From contig NC_087076.1 of the NCBI RefSeq assembly GCF_026151205.1, forward strand, positions 18,213,419-18,277,418: a stretch of 64,000 nucleotides of DNA. Direction: 5' to 3'. Below the pieces are notes generated by a model. It was not told the DNA's origin and searched no databases. It was given only the letters and a program-made list of their open reading frames with translations. Source of the stretch: Bolinopsis microptera. Its lineage: Eukaryota > Ctenophora > Tentaculata > Lobata > Bolinopsidae. The position numbers and the translations under genes are program-made. Shown in pieces: positions 24,760 through 37,151 of this stretch (positions within the stretch are counted from its first letter, which is position 1; each line of letters opens with the position of its first letter).

Positions 24760-27700
24760 TTACCTAGTGGCTTGATGTCTGGCCACGTTTAGCACCACCT
24801 CCCCCATGGGCATGTACCTAATAACATTCACCACCTCCACGTGACTCAGAGCGGACAAGTCCACACCGTTTACTGAAGTGATGACGTCACCGGGGATCAG
24901 TCGACCACACTTGTGTGCTGGACTTCCTGAGGGGGCCGAGGAGTTAGGAGGGGGGTTTCATTTACATTTAAATTAACGTTCCATTAGAGGGTTATTTTCC
25001 AAATAAATAAATTCAGTATAGATGTTAAGACTAACCTGAATAAATTCGCTTGATATGTGGAGGTTGCGTAGTCCCCAATCCCCCTCCTACACTGAAACCC
25101 AGGCCTTTAGGCCCCTTCCAGAGTCTTATCTGCATTTTAGAGTTCGGTCCGTTTGGGAAGACGTGGTCTCGAGCCAGCTCCTCGACTGAGTTGTACGTAC
25201 CAGGGTACACACTCGCAGATGTACTGTAGAATGAGGGAGCAAAACTTCCAGGTGCTCTGAGAAGGAAATTAATATTTATTGGAAGTTGTTCCTTTATATT
25301 AGTTAATTAATCGTTATGATATACTCAATTATACCTCAGTGATTTAGTGATTCAATTTGATCAGTAAAGGAACTTTAGTAACGAGAAAATCAAAACTTAT
25401 TCTTTAATAACAATTTACAAACCTCATAGTCATATGATTCCCATTTTCAGTTCCAGTTTGCCAGCTCATGGCACTACAAAGTGATTGAGTGTCAAGACCC
25501 TGTTTCTTCTCCTGATCCTCCCTCCTTCCAAAGTATCGGGACAGTTCCATTGTCGTGTCAAGCGGAGCATCTTTCATTATCTCCAATGCTTGGTCATGGG
25601 TACAGTTCGTCAGATCGTTACCTGAATAACATTTAACTTAATGTTTTTTTTTAAATATTTCTCATTAGCATCTTATAAAACCCTTAAAAGTTCAACCCAT
25701 AACTAGAAATGTAAGTAAAAAAGCTCTTACCTTCCACACTGAGGAGGATGTCATTAGGGATGATTCCAGCAGCAGCAGCAGGACTGCTTATAATCACCCT
25801 CTTGATCCGGATACATCCTAGTGGAGTGTCTGTTCCACCTTGTATTGTTACTCCTGAGATAAACGTATTGTAGTTTGTACTGAATAATTTTTCTTTAAAA
25901 ATTATGAATAGTCGTCAAATGAATGCCATTCAGATAGAACCATAGGAATGAGATTTCTCGCCAGATAAGGACTCACCAAGCGCTTGATTAGGTCTCCTGG
26001 TGACGTTAACAGTAACTACTTGTTCTCCAGCATTACTGAGAATCATATCTCGTCTGCTGCCAATATCTGGAGTTAATTGATTGCTTGATTGACTACTGCT
26101 AGTTGGGATTGTTGGTAGTTGTAATGTCATGTCCTGGTGGAGTTGATCGAATGCATCCAGTACAGGAGGTCTCTTGTCCGGTACAGAGTAGAGAGGGTCT
26201 GCTGAATCTGTCTCTCTGAAAAAGGACAAGGTTACTCCAACTTATCTCGTGAATCACAAAATACATGTTAAACCTTCAAACTGCATCATTATCATAGGTT
26301 TAATAAGTGCTTAAATAAATTGGGAGTGAATGCAATTATCAGAACAAGACAATTTTATAATTTTATAACTCACTCGACTCGCTGTATTTCTTGTTCTAAA
26401 ATAGCTGAAACTTCATCAGCGTTGGTATCCCCATCAGTAATATTGCTTAACATCTCAAGATTAACCACTGGCTCCGGCACTGTCACTTTTTGGTCCAGGA
26501 TTGTAGCATTAATGATGGTGAGCTGGACTTTGTTTTTACAGGATCTCAAGAGCTGTGCAGCTTGGTAGAAAGAGAGACCGCTTACTGGCACGTTGTTTAT
26601 AGCGAGTACAACATCGCCCGACCTGGTTATATTACAGGTTAATTAAGATAATAACTAAGTGATTGGGGTAATTACTTCTACCAAAAATATCTCTAAAATC
26701 TTCTTTTTATTTGCTAATCCTCATCTATTTATCTGTTCTGTTAATTACCTGAGCCTGCCATCAGCGTAGATAATTCCACTACTCTCGATATTCTTAACAG
26801 CCAGATGATTCTCATCATTGAGACAGAGCGTCATTCCTAACCGAGTTTTGTGGTCTCTGAAAAACTCCACAACGAACGGACCGTTCTCAACTCGCTCTCC
26901 AGTCCAGTTAACATCCATTCCCATTGAGGGGTACATAGCAATATACCTCTCTTCTGGGATTGAGGGAGCAGAGCCAGGGTTGCTAGACATCTCGGGGCGA
27001 TTCTGGAGGTATTTACAAGTTAGAAAGAACGAAAATAAATCTCTGGTTTAACAGAATCCTACGAGTCATAATAATCGAATGATACGAACAAAATAATGCA
27101 TAAAAGAAAAGAACGCACCGATGTTGAAGTTCCAGCCTCGGTCGCCTGCCCTCGCGTCGCAGGTGCCGTCACAGATATCGTAAAAGAAACATCACTTGAA
27201 TGGTTAGATAAGGCTCCCACACTTTCAGCATTAGAAAGAGCCCCATTACTATGACCATTAGACAAGGTTCCAGTGGAAGGAGCAGATGTCTTTGTGAGGG
27301 TCCCAGAGTAGTAATCATCTTCCAGCAACTCCTGGGGCGGAGGAGGGAGCGAGTATACGCTCATTACTGAGTATGTCCTGGCCAAGCTGCGGCGCGCCTC
27401 CGTGGGTGTAGTCAGAGGGGACGCTGATTGAGAGTTCGTTTCCAAGGACAGTGACAGCTTTGGTTGAACAGGGTAAATACCAAGCATGATAGCAATAGCT
27501 AGCCTATCTTCAACCTGGGTAGAAAGTGGTAAGTCACGAAATAAGTAGCTCACAGAGTGAAAACTCATTATATACAGTATAGTTAAAGAGTGACAAGTCA
27601 GTCTTAAACTTTAGTTGGTGTTCAGATCAAAGTTTATCAACATTGCTTTATAGACTCACCAGACCGTTGAGAATATCAAGCAGTTCGTCTTCAGGAACGT

Positions 27701-30700
27701 TTAACATCTCACGAGTGTTAACCCTCATTATCACGTGACCTTTGGACAACGTGACGTCATCAGACGGATAAGGGTCCAGTTGTACTTCCGCTACCTATAA
27801 ACGAAACATGGGTCAATTGTGATATCAAGCTGGACTGTTCTTTCAGTCTTAAATTCGGATTTTAACCAACAATGAGAGAAGAAGTAAAAATGTTTCATTG
27901 AGTATCTCAACTCTCAAGCTGTCAAGATTTCGGCTTACCTCCATATACCCAAGGAAGGGGGAAATGGCAGGTTGGAGTCGCAGTCCCATTCTCATGCCCG
28001 CGTTGAAATCTAGTTTAATGCACGTGCTCTCGTGCTCAAGGGGATCTTGTTGAATCGTGGAGTCCAGGACTTCTGATCCCATACTTCCTGAGAAAAGTGG
28101 GTAGTTGGAGAAATGTTTAAATTGAAGCAGAATTTTCAAATTATCAAATCAAGAATCTTCCAGAGTGTCTAAAAGTAAACAGCAATTTTAAAGTCAAACA
28201 TTGTTACCTATTCCATCATCGAGAGTTTGGTCAGCGAAAGGAGTAGGAGAAAAACAAGTTGGAGACATAGACTGAGACAGGGAGGAACTTCTCTGAATAC
28301 TGCTGTCCTTGTATGGTCGTACAGCTAACGTCAGGAATCCTTTCTTTGCACTCTTGAATATCTTTAATGCTTCCGCGTGACTTTTACCGACCATGGCTAG
28401 GCCATTGACTTCCACTATTTCGTCTCCGGTCTGCAACCTTCCATCTGCTGCTGCCGCACCGTCGGCGTGTATTTTCTTTATATATATCGGAATGTCACCT
28501 TTGGCACTGCCTTTACCTCCGACTATTGTAAAACCAAGTGGTCGCTTCGAAGCCTGAAGAGTGAAGAATCATAATTTTAGTTAGGATTTTGATTGAACGC
28601 ATGAAAATGAGATAAATTATTGAAGAATCTAAATCCTGAAGGCCTAATCTATCGGTGTATATCGAGACAGTTATCCCTGGAAATAAATTATAAATTTGAT
28701 TGCTTCCAAAAAAGAGTTACCTTGACAAGTGTGATAGTGACTAGGTTATCAGTGTGAGAGAGGGACTCAGTATCACCTCCATGACTCGCAATACCTGAAC
28801 TATCAGATATTGTACTTCCTCTGTTCACACTGTCACGCTGTAGAGTGTAGAGGTCAGGAATAAGGATACACAAGAGACACAAGATACACAGGATACACAG
28901 GATACAACGTGTGTAGATTCACAAAACAAAAGTCAAATTGAAAACATAATTCCTGGAAAAGAATCTGTAGATAAACGCACAGCAACAAAAAATCTCTAAA
29001 GAGTATAAACCTGAACTGGGTCAGCAGATGCGGTCTCGTTGAAACTTGTTGCACTGCCTCCATCAGGAAGAGTCCTAATTTCCGACTCTACCTTAGGAGT
29101 CACATCTTCTGACTGTTGTTTTGGAGCTGGAGTTGGGGTAGTTGCTGGACTTTCCTGATAGAGAAATATGTTCAAGGTTGAGCTATTGAATATATTGTCA
29201 CTTACATTTCATTAAACTTTTTCTTATCGACTTTAAATAAATCGATGAAATCTAAATTTCAAGGCCGACTAACCAGTTTGGAGCAGTACACGACACGGAT
29301 AGGACCGTAAGGAAGTTTCTTGATAGACTTGTTAGCGTCAGACAAAGTCATACCCAGCAGACCAACACTGTTCACCATTAGAATCTCATCTCCAACCCTC
29401 AATCTACCGTCCCTGAAGTAACAGAATCGTCAGAATTATGGAAACTTGAGACGTCAGAATCATGGAAACTTGAGATAGGAAAATTGAATTTAGGAAAACG
29501 TGGTATGGGAAAAAATTAAGAGTAGAATAAGTTTTTTGGGAAAAAAACCGTCGCCAAGAATAAAAGTAAAGATACGAACTTGTTAGCAGATTTTCCAGAT
29601 ACAATGTCAGCTAGAATAATGTTTCCATCTCCAGCTCCTTTTCCTCCGGACAATACTAATCCCAAATCACTGTCCATTTTCTCCACGTGAATAATCTTGA
29701 CACTCTTCTTACCCTGAATCAAAGATTATGTCATGCCAAAAAGTCACTTAAATCTCTTTATAAAGATTAAAATTTTCATTAACAAAAAACGCTTTTAATG
29801 CTAACATTTTCTCCAATATCTCAAACAAGAGAAAAAATCTGGTTTAACTGACCCTGGGGTCTCTTCCAAATGTTTCCTGAACTTCATCCTTATGGCAAGT
29901 AGTTGGGGGCTCTTTCACAAATGGTGCAGATTGTTCTTTGCTTCCCAGTAATCGACCTGTACTCTGAAATATAAATCCTGGTTAGAATAGAATATGATAT
30001 GATCAGTAGACAGTGAATCATTGTCAGTGTCTGATTTGTATTGTGATCGTTATCATTTCGTGTCTGTGTAGACTAGAAGTCGTAAAAATGTAAGCTAGGT
30101 GTCGTATTTCGGTCTCAATAAAATGATGAATGTTAATTGATTGTAAATGTATACAGCATCCTAGCTGTAACATCTGACCCACTCTATACCTCTAATGCTC
30201 CCTCACTCGGACCTTCCCCACCTCCTAAAGTAACTACATCCCCTTCAGCAACCCACACAGTCCCATCAACTCCAGCTCCAATTCCAAACAGCTCTTCTCT
30301 ATTTTGTGCTCTTTCGATCAACATCAACGTCAGCCGATCAATGAATAACCCAAAATACTCCAGAAAAGTCGGTATATGTTCCCTAAACCAGTAGATCAAA
30401 ATAGATATAACAGAGCCGGATATGATATCCCCAAGTAGCATAGTTCCGAAAATTTAGCCGTTGGGAAGCATACTCGAATAGTATACCTCAAGAAAACTCC
30501 TAGTAAAACAAACGAATGAAGGAATAGTGCGGTGATTGTGGCAGTGAATGTAGATTGTAGAGGCATCTAGTGTTGGAGTGTTCACTTTCTTTACATTTAC
30601 TTAACTTACACTTAATCAAGTGTTAGAAAGATGTTTTAGGAGAAGTGAGGCTGCTTTTTCAATTGCAAGAAACGTGTTATCTGTATATCAGGGACAGCGA

Positions 30701-30814
30701 TATGTCCCAATCTAAGCAACCAATAAGAACGTATTCTCAAAATCCAGTACTGAAAATACAGCCTCAATTCTCAATTAAACAAATAATCCTCAAAACTTAC
30801 CCAGCGCCTGACAT
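24760..30814 (-). CDS. Multi-PDZ scaffold protein, five PDZ domains, 18 coding exons, 1109 aa
   Basis: Exons 5' to 3' (minus): 30814-30801, 30382-30190, 29963-29853, 29713-29580, 29412-29274, 29154-29011, 28837-28721, 28553-28208, 28087-27939, 27794-27660, 27514-27119, 27002-26749, 26622-26374, 26215-25977, 25853-25731, 25621-25423, 25256-25036, 24926-24760. All junctions agree in phase and total 3,330 nt. PDZ domains lie at about 107-197 (LGLVLSGG), 275-366 (PLGFTIVGG), 668-751 (RLGMTL), 857-946 (ALGVTIQGG) and 1021-1109 (GLGFSVGGG); each has a DGRL, GD or PGD turn typical of the fold. Linkers are Ser/Thr/Pro-rich. The N-terminus (about 5-40) is a hydrophobic/amphipathic helix region, not a clear signal peptide. 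PDZ domains bind C-terminal peptides of membrane proteins and assemble cortical or junctional complexes. The layout resembles MPDZ/PATJ or IL16/PDZD2 proteins, but I cannot place it. The least certain parts are the 14-nt first exon and a GTTCGT donor after exon 4. Confidence 0.9.
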
Positions 30815-31204
30815 TCTTTCGAAATGAACCAAAAAATGGCATGGCAAGAACAGTCGATCCCGTGGATAAACAACAATTTACAAAATACCAGAGGATGATA
30901 ATAATATGATGGGGAGGTCTTTTAATTACAGAAGATGTTTTAATAGGTGTCCAAAAACATGTCTGGTGATGGGGAGCCAATCAGGTGATTTGGTAAGAGA
31001 CACGTGACACACTAAAGGGTTAGAGGAAGGTCTAATTAGAGAACATCTCTCAAAACTTGGAATTGTTTTATTACTTAGCCAGACCGTTTTCCTTGAACAG
31101 CGGTCAAGTTTGTATACGCTATTGACCTGAATTCTCTATTGACAAAGAATATAGGACAATAACCAAATTGCTCGATCTCAAATATTGCACGAATTTCAGT
31201 AGAG
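30815..31204. other. 5' flank of the PDZ gene
   Basis: This stretch lies between the proposed PDZ start codon and the truncated LINE. It should hold the PDZ promoter and 5' UTR. No motif stands out. Confidence 0.35.
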
Positions 31205-33092
31205 AATAAGTGCTATCTGTAATAAATGCTATCTGTAATACCATCAGTTCAACAACAGATAGTAAGAAAATGTTTGAAGCTGTTCGAACCCTGAACTTAC
31301 CTAAAAGTAAAGCCCCTTCTAGTATTGGTGTTCATGATGAGCAAGGGTGCAATATTGCAACAGACACTGGTAAAGCTGCCGTAGTTGCTAAGTACCTTGA
31401 GCAACAACTTACTCGTGATGAAGCACCTTTAGAACCTTTTGTAGGACCTCCTCGCCCACTAGTTAAGCCATTCACTAGTGAAGAAATCGGATCAGCTGCT
31501 AGAAGTCTCAAAAATGGTCGAGCTAACGGCCCAGATGGGATTCCTAATGAGCTTCTCAAGTATTCTACTGGATCAGTACACAGACGTTTTGCAGACATTA
31601 TCAATAGAAGCTTCGAGACCAATTCCTACCTTGACCCCATTGGACAGGCAAACATTACCCCCTTACAGAAGCCAAATAAGCCCATTGGTCCAGTGAAGAA
31701 TCTACGACCCCTCACTCTCTCAAATGCTGTTAGAAAGATTCTTTCAATGGCAACCTTGAAGAGAATTGAGAATAAAGTCAATGCCTTCACTGGTCCATGG
31801 CAATGTGCTTACAAGCAGGGTAGATCATGTGCTGACATTGTATGGTGCCAGCGTGTGATGTTATCAGTTGTCCAGAGGAAGAGGTGGGAATACCATCGTA
31901 TGGGGATCGACATGTCTAGTGCCTTTGACACTATACGACGATCTACCATCCTCGATCTTCTTGTTGAGTGTGGCTGTGATGATGACGAAGTCCGTTTGGT
32001 AAGACTTTTGCTTTCCAACACCAAGCTCAAAGTCAACATCAACGGTACACTGTCTGCTGAATTCCAGAGTTTTCTCGGTGCATTCCAAGGTGACTGTCTG
32101 TCTGGATGCTTGTTCACACTTGTCTTAGCGGGTGCCTTGCGCGACCTCCGTAACAGGCTTGAAACTGCAACGAATAGGCCTAACCCACCTATCACCGATA
32201 TTGGTCTTCCACTTGACAGTGAGTATGCTGATGATATCGACTTCAATGATGAAGATGAAGACAATTTGAGGGAGCTGTTGCCTATTGCAACAGAAGTCCT
32301 TAAAGATTGGAATCTCTTCGTTAACGAAGACAAAACTGATTTCACTCATGTGTACTTAGCTGAAAAGGGAGCTAAAGACGATCAGGGTAAGCCAATTGCA
32401 GGGAACGAGCTCTGGAGAAAGAGTATCACGCTTGGCTCCATGCTTTGTAGTAAGGAGGACATCTCTAGAAGGATATGTCTGGGATATGCCGCGTTTAACA
32501 AATACAAGAAAGCTTGGAACCATAAGATCCCTCTGAGCAAGAGGCTTCTGTTGTATGAGGCTCTGGTAGTATCCGTTTTAATGTACAATTCATCTTGCTG
32601 GGCTGCCCCTAAATCAGTATTGGAAAAACTAGATATTGCTCACAGACGTCATCTGCGATCAATTTTGAATTACAAATACCCTCACATCATCTCCAACAAG
32701 AACTTGTATAAACGCTGCAATAGCGAACCATTGTCAGCTAAAGTGGCTCGTAGTCGGTGGAGGATCCTCGGACATGTACTGCGTGGGCCTACAGATGGCC
32801 CAGCCTATTCGTCGCTTGTTTTTGCTGTCAACACCTTACAGCTTCAAGGGCGGCGTGGAAGACCGCAGTCAAACCTTTTCTCACTGATTCTACACGACCT
32901 TAGTGTCCGAAAATTATCGTTAAATAATTTATGTGATTTGGACTATTTAACGTTAATTGCTCAGAATAGAGTTAAATGGAGAAGTATGCAAATTGCATGA
33001 CTTTTGTTTGAGAAAGATTAGGGGACAGAAATGTTTACTTTGTTTACTATCTGTTTCTTAGAGCTTTTGTTTATATAATAAGTATTATCTGT
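31205..33092 (+). mobile_element. 5'-truncated LINE with probable target-site duplication
   Basis: A reverse-transcriptase ORF (31210-33000) lacks the expected upstream endonuclease. It is flanked by 16-bp direct repeats with two mismatches at 31205-31220 and 33077-33092 (AATAAGT..TATCTGT). A stop codon directly precedes the open frame. 5' truncation plus a short duplication is the usual result of target-primed reverse transcription. Confidence 0.7.
31210..33000 (+). CDS. Non-LTR retrotransposon reverse transcriptase, N-terminally truncated
   Basis: Encodes the RT of a LINE. Visible motifs: the finger motif NGRANGPDGIPNELL (about residue 102), LRPLTLSNAVRKILS, palm motif A MSSAFDT (about 235), motif B GAFQGDCLSG, the catalytic box EYADDIDF (about 338), then the thumb and a C-terminal stretch RSRWRILGHVLRG...GRRGRPQ, which many RTE-like LINEs share. 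The two catalytic aspartates are present and no internal stop occurs over 596 codons. The first codon of the open frame is GTG just after a stop, and the apurinic endonuclease domain that should precede the RT is absent, so this copy is 5'-truncated and cannot retrotranspose by itself. Placement in an RTE-like clade is tentative. It lies about 400 bp upstream of the PDZ gene, in the opposite orientation. Confidence 0.85.
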   Translation: MLSVINAICNTISSTTDSKKMFEAVRTLNLPKSKAPSSIGVHDEQGCNIATDTGKAAVVAKYLEQQLTRDEAPLEPFVGPPRPLVKPFTSEEIGSAARSLKNGRANGPDGIPNELLKYSTGSVHRRFADIINRSFETNSYLDPIGQANITPLQKPNKPIGPVKNLRPLTLSNAVRKILSMATLKRIENKVNAFTGPWQCAYKQGRSCADIVWCQRVMLSVVQRKRWEYHRMGIDMSSAFDTIRRSTILDLLVECGCDDDEVRLVRLLLSNTKLKVNINGTLSAEFQSFLGAFQGDCLSGCLFTLVLAGALRDLRNRLETATNRPNPPITDIGLPLDSEYADDIDFNDEDEDNLRELLPIATEVLKDWNLFVNEDKTDFTHVYLAEKGAKDDQGKPIAGNELWRKSITLGSMLCSKEDISRRICLGYAAFNKYKKAWNHKIPLSKRLLLYEALVVSVLMYNSSCWAAPKSVLEKLDIAHRRHLRSILNYKYPHIISNKNLYKRCNSEPLSAKVARSRWRILGHVLRGPTDGPAYSSLVFAVNTLQLQGRRGRPQSNLFSLILHDLSVRKLSLNNLCDLDYLTLIAQNRVKWRSMQIA

Positions 33093-36092
33093 CGGTTATG
33101 GAACCAATATCCCTGATTGAATATGACGGATACTGGAGGGAAATTACAAAGAATAGGCACGGAAGAATGTAGGCGAACAGACTATTTGTTCACGATAAGA
33201 CAGTGTTGTAGCATGAAGAACTAACGATACTTAACTATAAGCAACAGTGAAGAGGGCGTTAAAAACAGCGGGAACGAAAGGAACAGATAAAAGATAGAAC
33301 AAGCAGAGGGTAGGACAAACAGCTAACTATTTACTTTGTTAATAAACACAGATGAGGCGGAAATTTGGCAATTGTCACCCATTGTATACGCTAAACAATG
33401 TCCTCTAACTCTCTAAACGTGTCAGCAGCTGGTAAGCGCAGATTTTATTCCCGCCTTTATGCGGCTAATTCTTCCACTAAACTCACGGGATTTTTAAATA
33501 TGCGTTATTAAAACGGGATCGGGAGTATCTTTATGCACAGAATATGTTCCTGCAGAACTGAGAACGGTATCCAAAATCAAATAGGAATGACAGTGCAAAC
33601 CCATAAATTTAAATTGATTTAAAGTTGTCAATCTTTCCCATTCGATATAAAATTTTATTGAAGGCTCCAGATATTTATAATGATTACTTACATGCACAAG
33701 GGTAAAGTGAAACTTTGCACCGCACCATACCATCTTGTTTATAAATTCGATAGAAAACCACTTCGAAAAATGTGGCGTATCGAAAAAAGGTAAACAAATG
33801 GGTGATTCGTACCACGAAAAGTATAAAAAGACGTCGAGGGCGAGACTGAATCACCTTATTGGGAATAATGGAAGTGATTGGCAACCATATTAAAGCTTCG
33901 CCCTATTTTTAGATCAATGCAAAGTTACCATGACTACTTTGTGTCCACTAAGATTTCTACCGACAGCTTTTCTCATTTGCAGATTTTATCGATGTCTAAT
34001 GTCATTACTAAGCAGTGTAGTCTTAATGCACCAGGGATAATGGGTGACTGTTCAGTGTTCTGTAAAACAGTGACTAGTGACATGTTGTGAATCACAGAAA
34101 AACGATTGGGAATGAACTCCAACTATATTTCACGATACTTCAACCGATTTTGAGTTGTTCAATAATTTCTAAAAATAGCATGGGTCTGACAGGTGTTATA
34201 ATTATCAATATAGATACGTTTTTATCTGAACACTGAACAGCATAAACGGAAGTCAGACACTGAACCTCGTCTCGCTCGTCGATTGTATTACAAATTAAAG
34301 ATCCTGGAGTGAATTTACGTAAGAATGAGAACGAGTGTCTGTAAATCCATATCTGTGAAAATAAAGACCCTAACAAGTAACAGTAATGTCGGTAAATCGT
34401 TGAAACGATTCGCATTAAATAGTTGTAACTCCCTTCAACTCCATTGACTTCGGGACATAAGACATCATGCCTTAGCACTTTGTCATTCAGATTTGTGGTC
34501 ATAAGTCTCAACAGAGCTTACGACCGGTAACACAAACCGCCTTTCGCTCATGACTTCTTAAGCTCATACTAAACTTGGCAGCATGTTGAATTATTATGGT
34601 CGTTAGTGCCTTTTAAGTTCCCACCATATTGTAAATCAGAGAAGAGGGGTTCACTGTTCAGTATTTTATTTGGGAACTTGGAGACGGAAGTAACCATGCG
34701 TATATAATATATGCGGAGTGCATGCAACATTGCAACAAACGAACCTAACATTCGCGCCGCGCGCGTCACAAAATGTTGTTGTGGGCATACAATGCATCAA
34801 ACTTACAATATATAATTTGTTTCGCGCGTTACGCAAACCAATGACAAAAAATTGAAGGGCGAAACGATTATTTTGCAAATTTGATATTCTGACCTTCTCA
34901 AGAAAGGGAAACAATTCTGTAGAAAAAAGTAAATAATAGGATAGCTATTTTTGATTTACAGTAGAGTTAATAGCCTGCAGAACAAATACTCAATTGACGT
35001 AACCAGTGGGAAGACCGGAAACATGTTAAGGGCCTCCTTATACAAAATATCACCCACTTCAAGTACTCTCACAAACTTGGAATATCAACCAACCTTCCCT
35101 CCTTAATAGCTCTTCATTACATCATTTGTTTTCTGTCCAATTATATGCCAACTAAATGCCAGTTGCCACTCCTCCGGTTTCCATGACAAGATAGTTCTAT
35201 AATACAAGAAGAATCTGTCAAAATTCCACTTTGTGAAATGTCCAAAATTAACCGTTAATTCTGCAACTCTACAGTCTACATGCAATAACCGTTATATGGA
35301 AAGTTTAATCTCATAGGCGTGGATCAATATACATATGAGCCATGATTTGATAACGCCAATACTTCAAATTATTTGCGTCACAACTGTACATGACAAATGA
35401 ACATCATGTGCATTCATCATTGTAAGCAGCAACTCAAAATAAAGTTTTTAACACATTCCATGTGACATAAGTTATGCAATAATAACTGGCAGTGTACAAC
35501 TTTTGATACAATTTCAAGATACATCTTCAATAAAGAAACGAATTACTAATTTTGATATCTGTATAATAAATTACTCTTACCAATAAAAAAGAGCCGAAGT
35601 GGAAGTTCCGATATTTACACAGAAACGCAACCGTCATGTTCGAAGAAACAAAATAAAGAATTACGATATTAAAATATTAAAATGTGACCGTCACCTCAGG
35701 AGGTGGGGTGCATACAAAAAGTTAAAACAATATGAGATAGTCAGACGAAAAGTAATGAGGTGCGGTCAAATGAGTTGTAATTAGACACTAGTTATGAGAG
35801 AGTTAAATACCTGATTGCTTACTAAATAATATAGTTCAAATTAATTAGGTTCAACACTAACTCTTTAAAAACTAGACTGACAATAATGACTAACTCGCAA
35901 GCATGATTGTGAATAACTTATCTCAGACTAAATATGTCAACAGAGAAATTAACATGACTAATAAAACATTTTTTAGATATAATAAGATTTATAATATTAT
36001 GTATAATTCTGTAATAGAAATAATAGAAAAACATCTGTTAACCATCTGTTAACCATCTGTGAACGGGATCTCAAGATAAAACGCCTCATCAG
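33093..36092. other. Intergenic, no gene seen
   Basis: AT-rich. A 3-fold repeat of CCATCTGTTAA-type units lies at about 36031-36065, next to the 3' end of the GPCR gene. Nothing else was recognised. Confidence 0.4.
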
Positions 36093-37151
36093 TCAGCAAG
36101 GAGTCTCAAAGTCACTGTCATTTCCTTCAGCCCAATCTTTCTTCATCTGCATTAACGATTCAGCTGTCTTTGTCCTTGATTTTCTAATCATTCTCGCAGA
36201 ATCGATCTGATCAGCTATATTAATAGTCACGTGGTTCATCTTACGCTTCATGCGCCTCATAACAAACCCTCTGAACCTTGTATTAACAGCAGTGTAAACA
36301 ATAGGATTACAGACAGTGTTCAGGAAGTACACTTCCTTCTGGAACAGCATCAGCCAGTTAGGTGGGACCTTGTGTTGTGCTACTATAACGTTCATCACTC
36401 CTTTGGGAACGGTGGAGATAACGTATATCGTGCTAATACTCAGTGTTATGACTATAGCCCGGAAACTGGGCATGTTGGGGAGGCAATTCTTCTGGCTCCT
36501 CCCAGCTATAATAAGTAGAGCAATGTTAATAATTATAATCAGTATCGAGGGTACGAACGATATCAAAATGACTGATATCCCCCCGTATATGGCAAACTCA
36601 GGACGCTCCTTGTTAATAGAACAGGTCAGCTCGGCGGGATGGTATGTTGCGCCGCGCGCTATCAGCAGAGAACACACAGTGTGTGCTGTAGTCAGCAGGT
36701 AGGTGATACCAAACGTGGCACTCATCTTCCCCGCCGACCACTCGCTCGCTAAACTTGCCATCGGGCTCAGCAGCAGGATAAGCTTGTAGAGCGTGAACTC
36801 GACTATGATAAACGCTTGAGCTATGCCCGGTATGTAGATCAGGTATGCCAGAACCAAACACATAACTTCCCCCAGGATCCATTGTTTGGTGACCAGGGTG
36901 ATAAGAGTTGGAACACAGGAGATGAGGGCTATGGAGACGTCTGTAACTGCCAGGTACTTAATGAAGATCAGGCTGACTGCGTCTATATTGATAGCGTTGT
37001 ATCTGTGGGTTCCGTAGAGCACGAGGAAGTTGCCGATCAGAGAGAGTAGCGTTATTAGCACGTGGTAAAGTAGAATGAACCAGTATTTTGCGGGGGACAG
37101 GTTGAGAGATAGGGTCACATCTGTGTTGTTGGATACGTCCACTTCAAACAT
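36093..37151 (-). CDS. Rhodopsin-like (class A) GPCR, single exon, 352 aa, YKL in place of DRY
   Basis: A plasma-membrane receptor with seven hydrophobic segments. TM1 has IGNFLVLYG and TM2 has LAVTD with the conserved Asp. Cys residues before TM3 (EVMC) and in the second extracellular loop (ELTC) can form the class A disulfide. TM7 has CNPIVY, a canonical NPxxY. The DRY box at the end of TM3 is replaced by YKL (YKLILLLSP), and TM6 has VPKGV rather than the usual CWxP. Asn in NNT near the N-terminus is a possible glycosylation site. The C-terminal tail (about 60 residues) is basic then acidic. The coding part is one exon; a splice-acceptor-like sequence (TTCCCAG) lies just upstream of the ATG. 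It is paralogous to the receptor at 42253. The ligand is unknown. Confidence 0.9.
   Translation of the reverse strand: MFEVDVSNNTDVTLSLNLSPAKYWFILLYHVLITLLSLIGNFLVLYGTHRYNAINIDAVSLIFIKYLAVTDVSIALISCVPTLITLVTKQWILGEVMCLVLAYLIYIPGIAQAFIIVEFTLYKLILLLSPMASLASEWSAGKMSATFGITYLLTTAHTVCSLLIARGATYHPAELTCSINKERPEFAIYGGISVILISFVPSILIIIINIALLIIAGRSQKNCLPNMPSFRAIVITLSISTIYVISTVPKGVMNVIVAQHKVPPNWLMLFQKEVYFLNTVCNPIVYTAVNTRFRGFVMRRMKRKMNHVTINIADQIDSARMIRKSRTKTAESLMQMKKDWAEGNDSDFETPC

Noticed and set aside
31332-32588. Several minus-strand ORFs inside the truncated LINE
   Set aside because: Shadows of the reverse-transcriptase frame.
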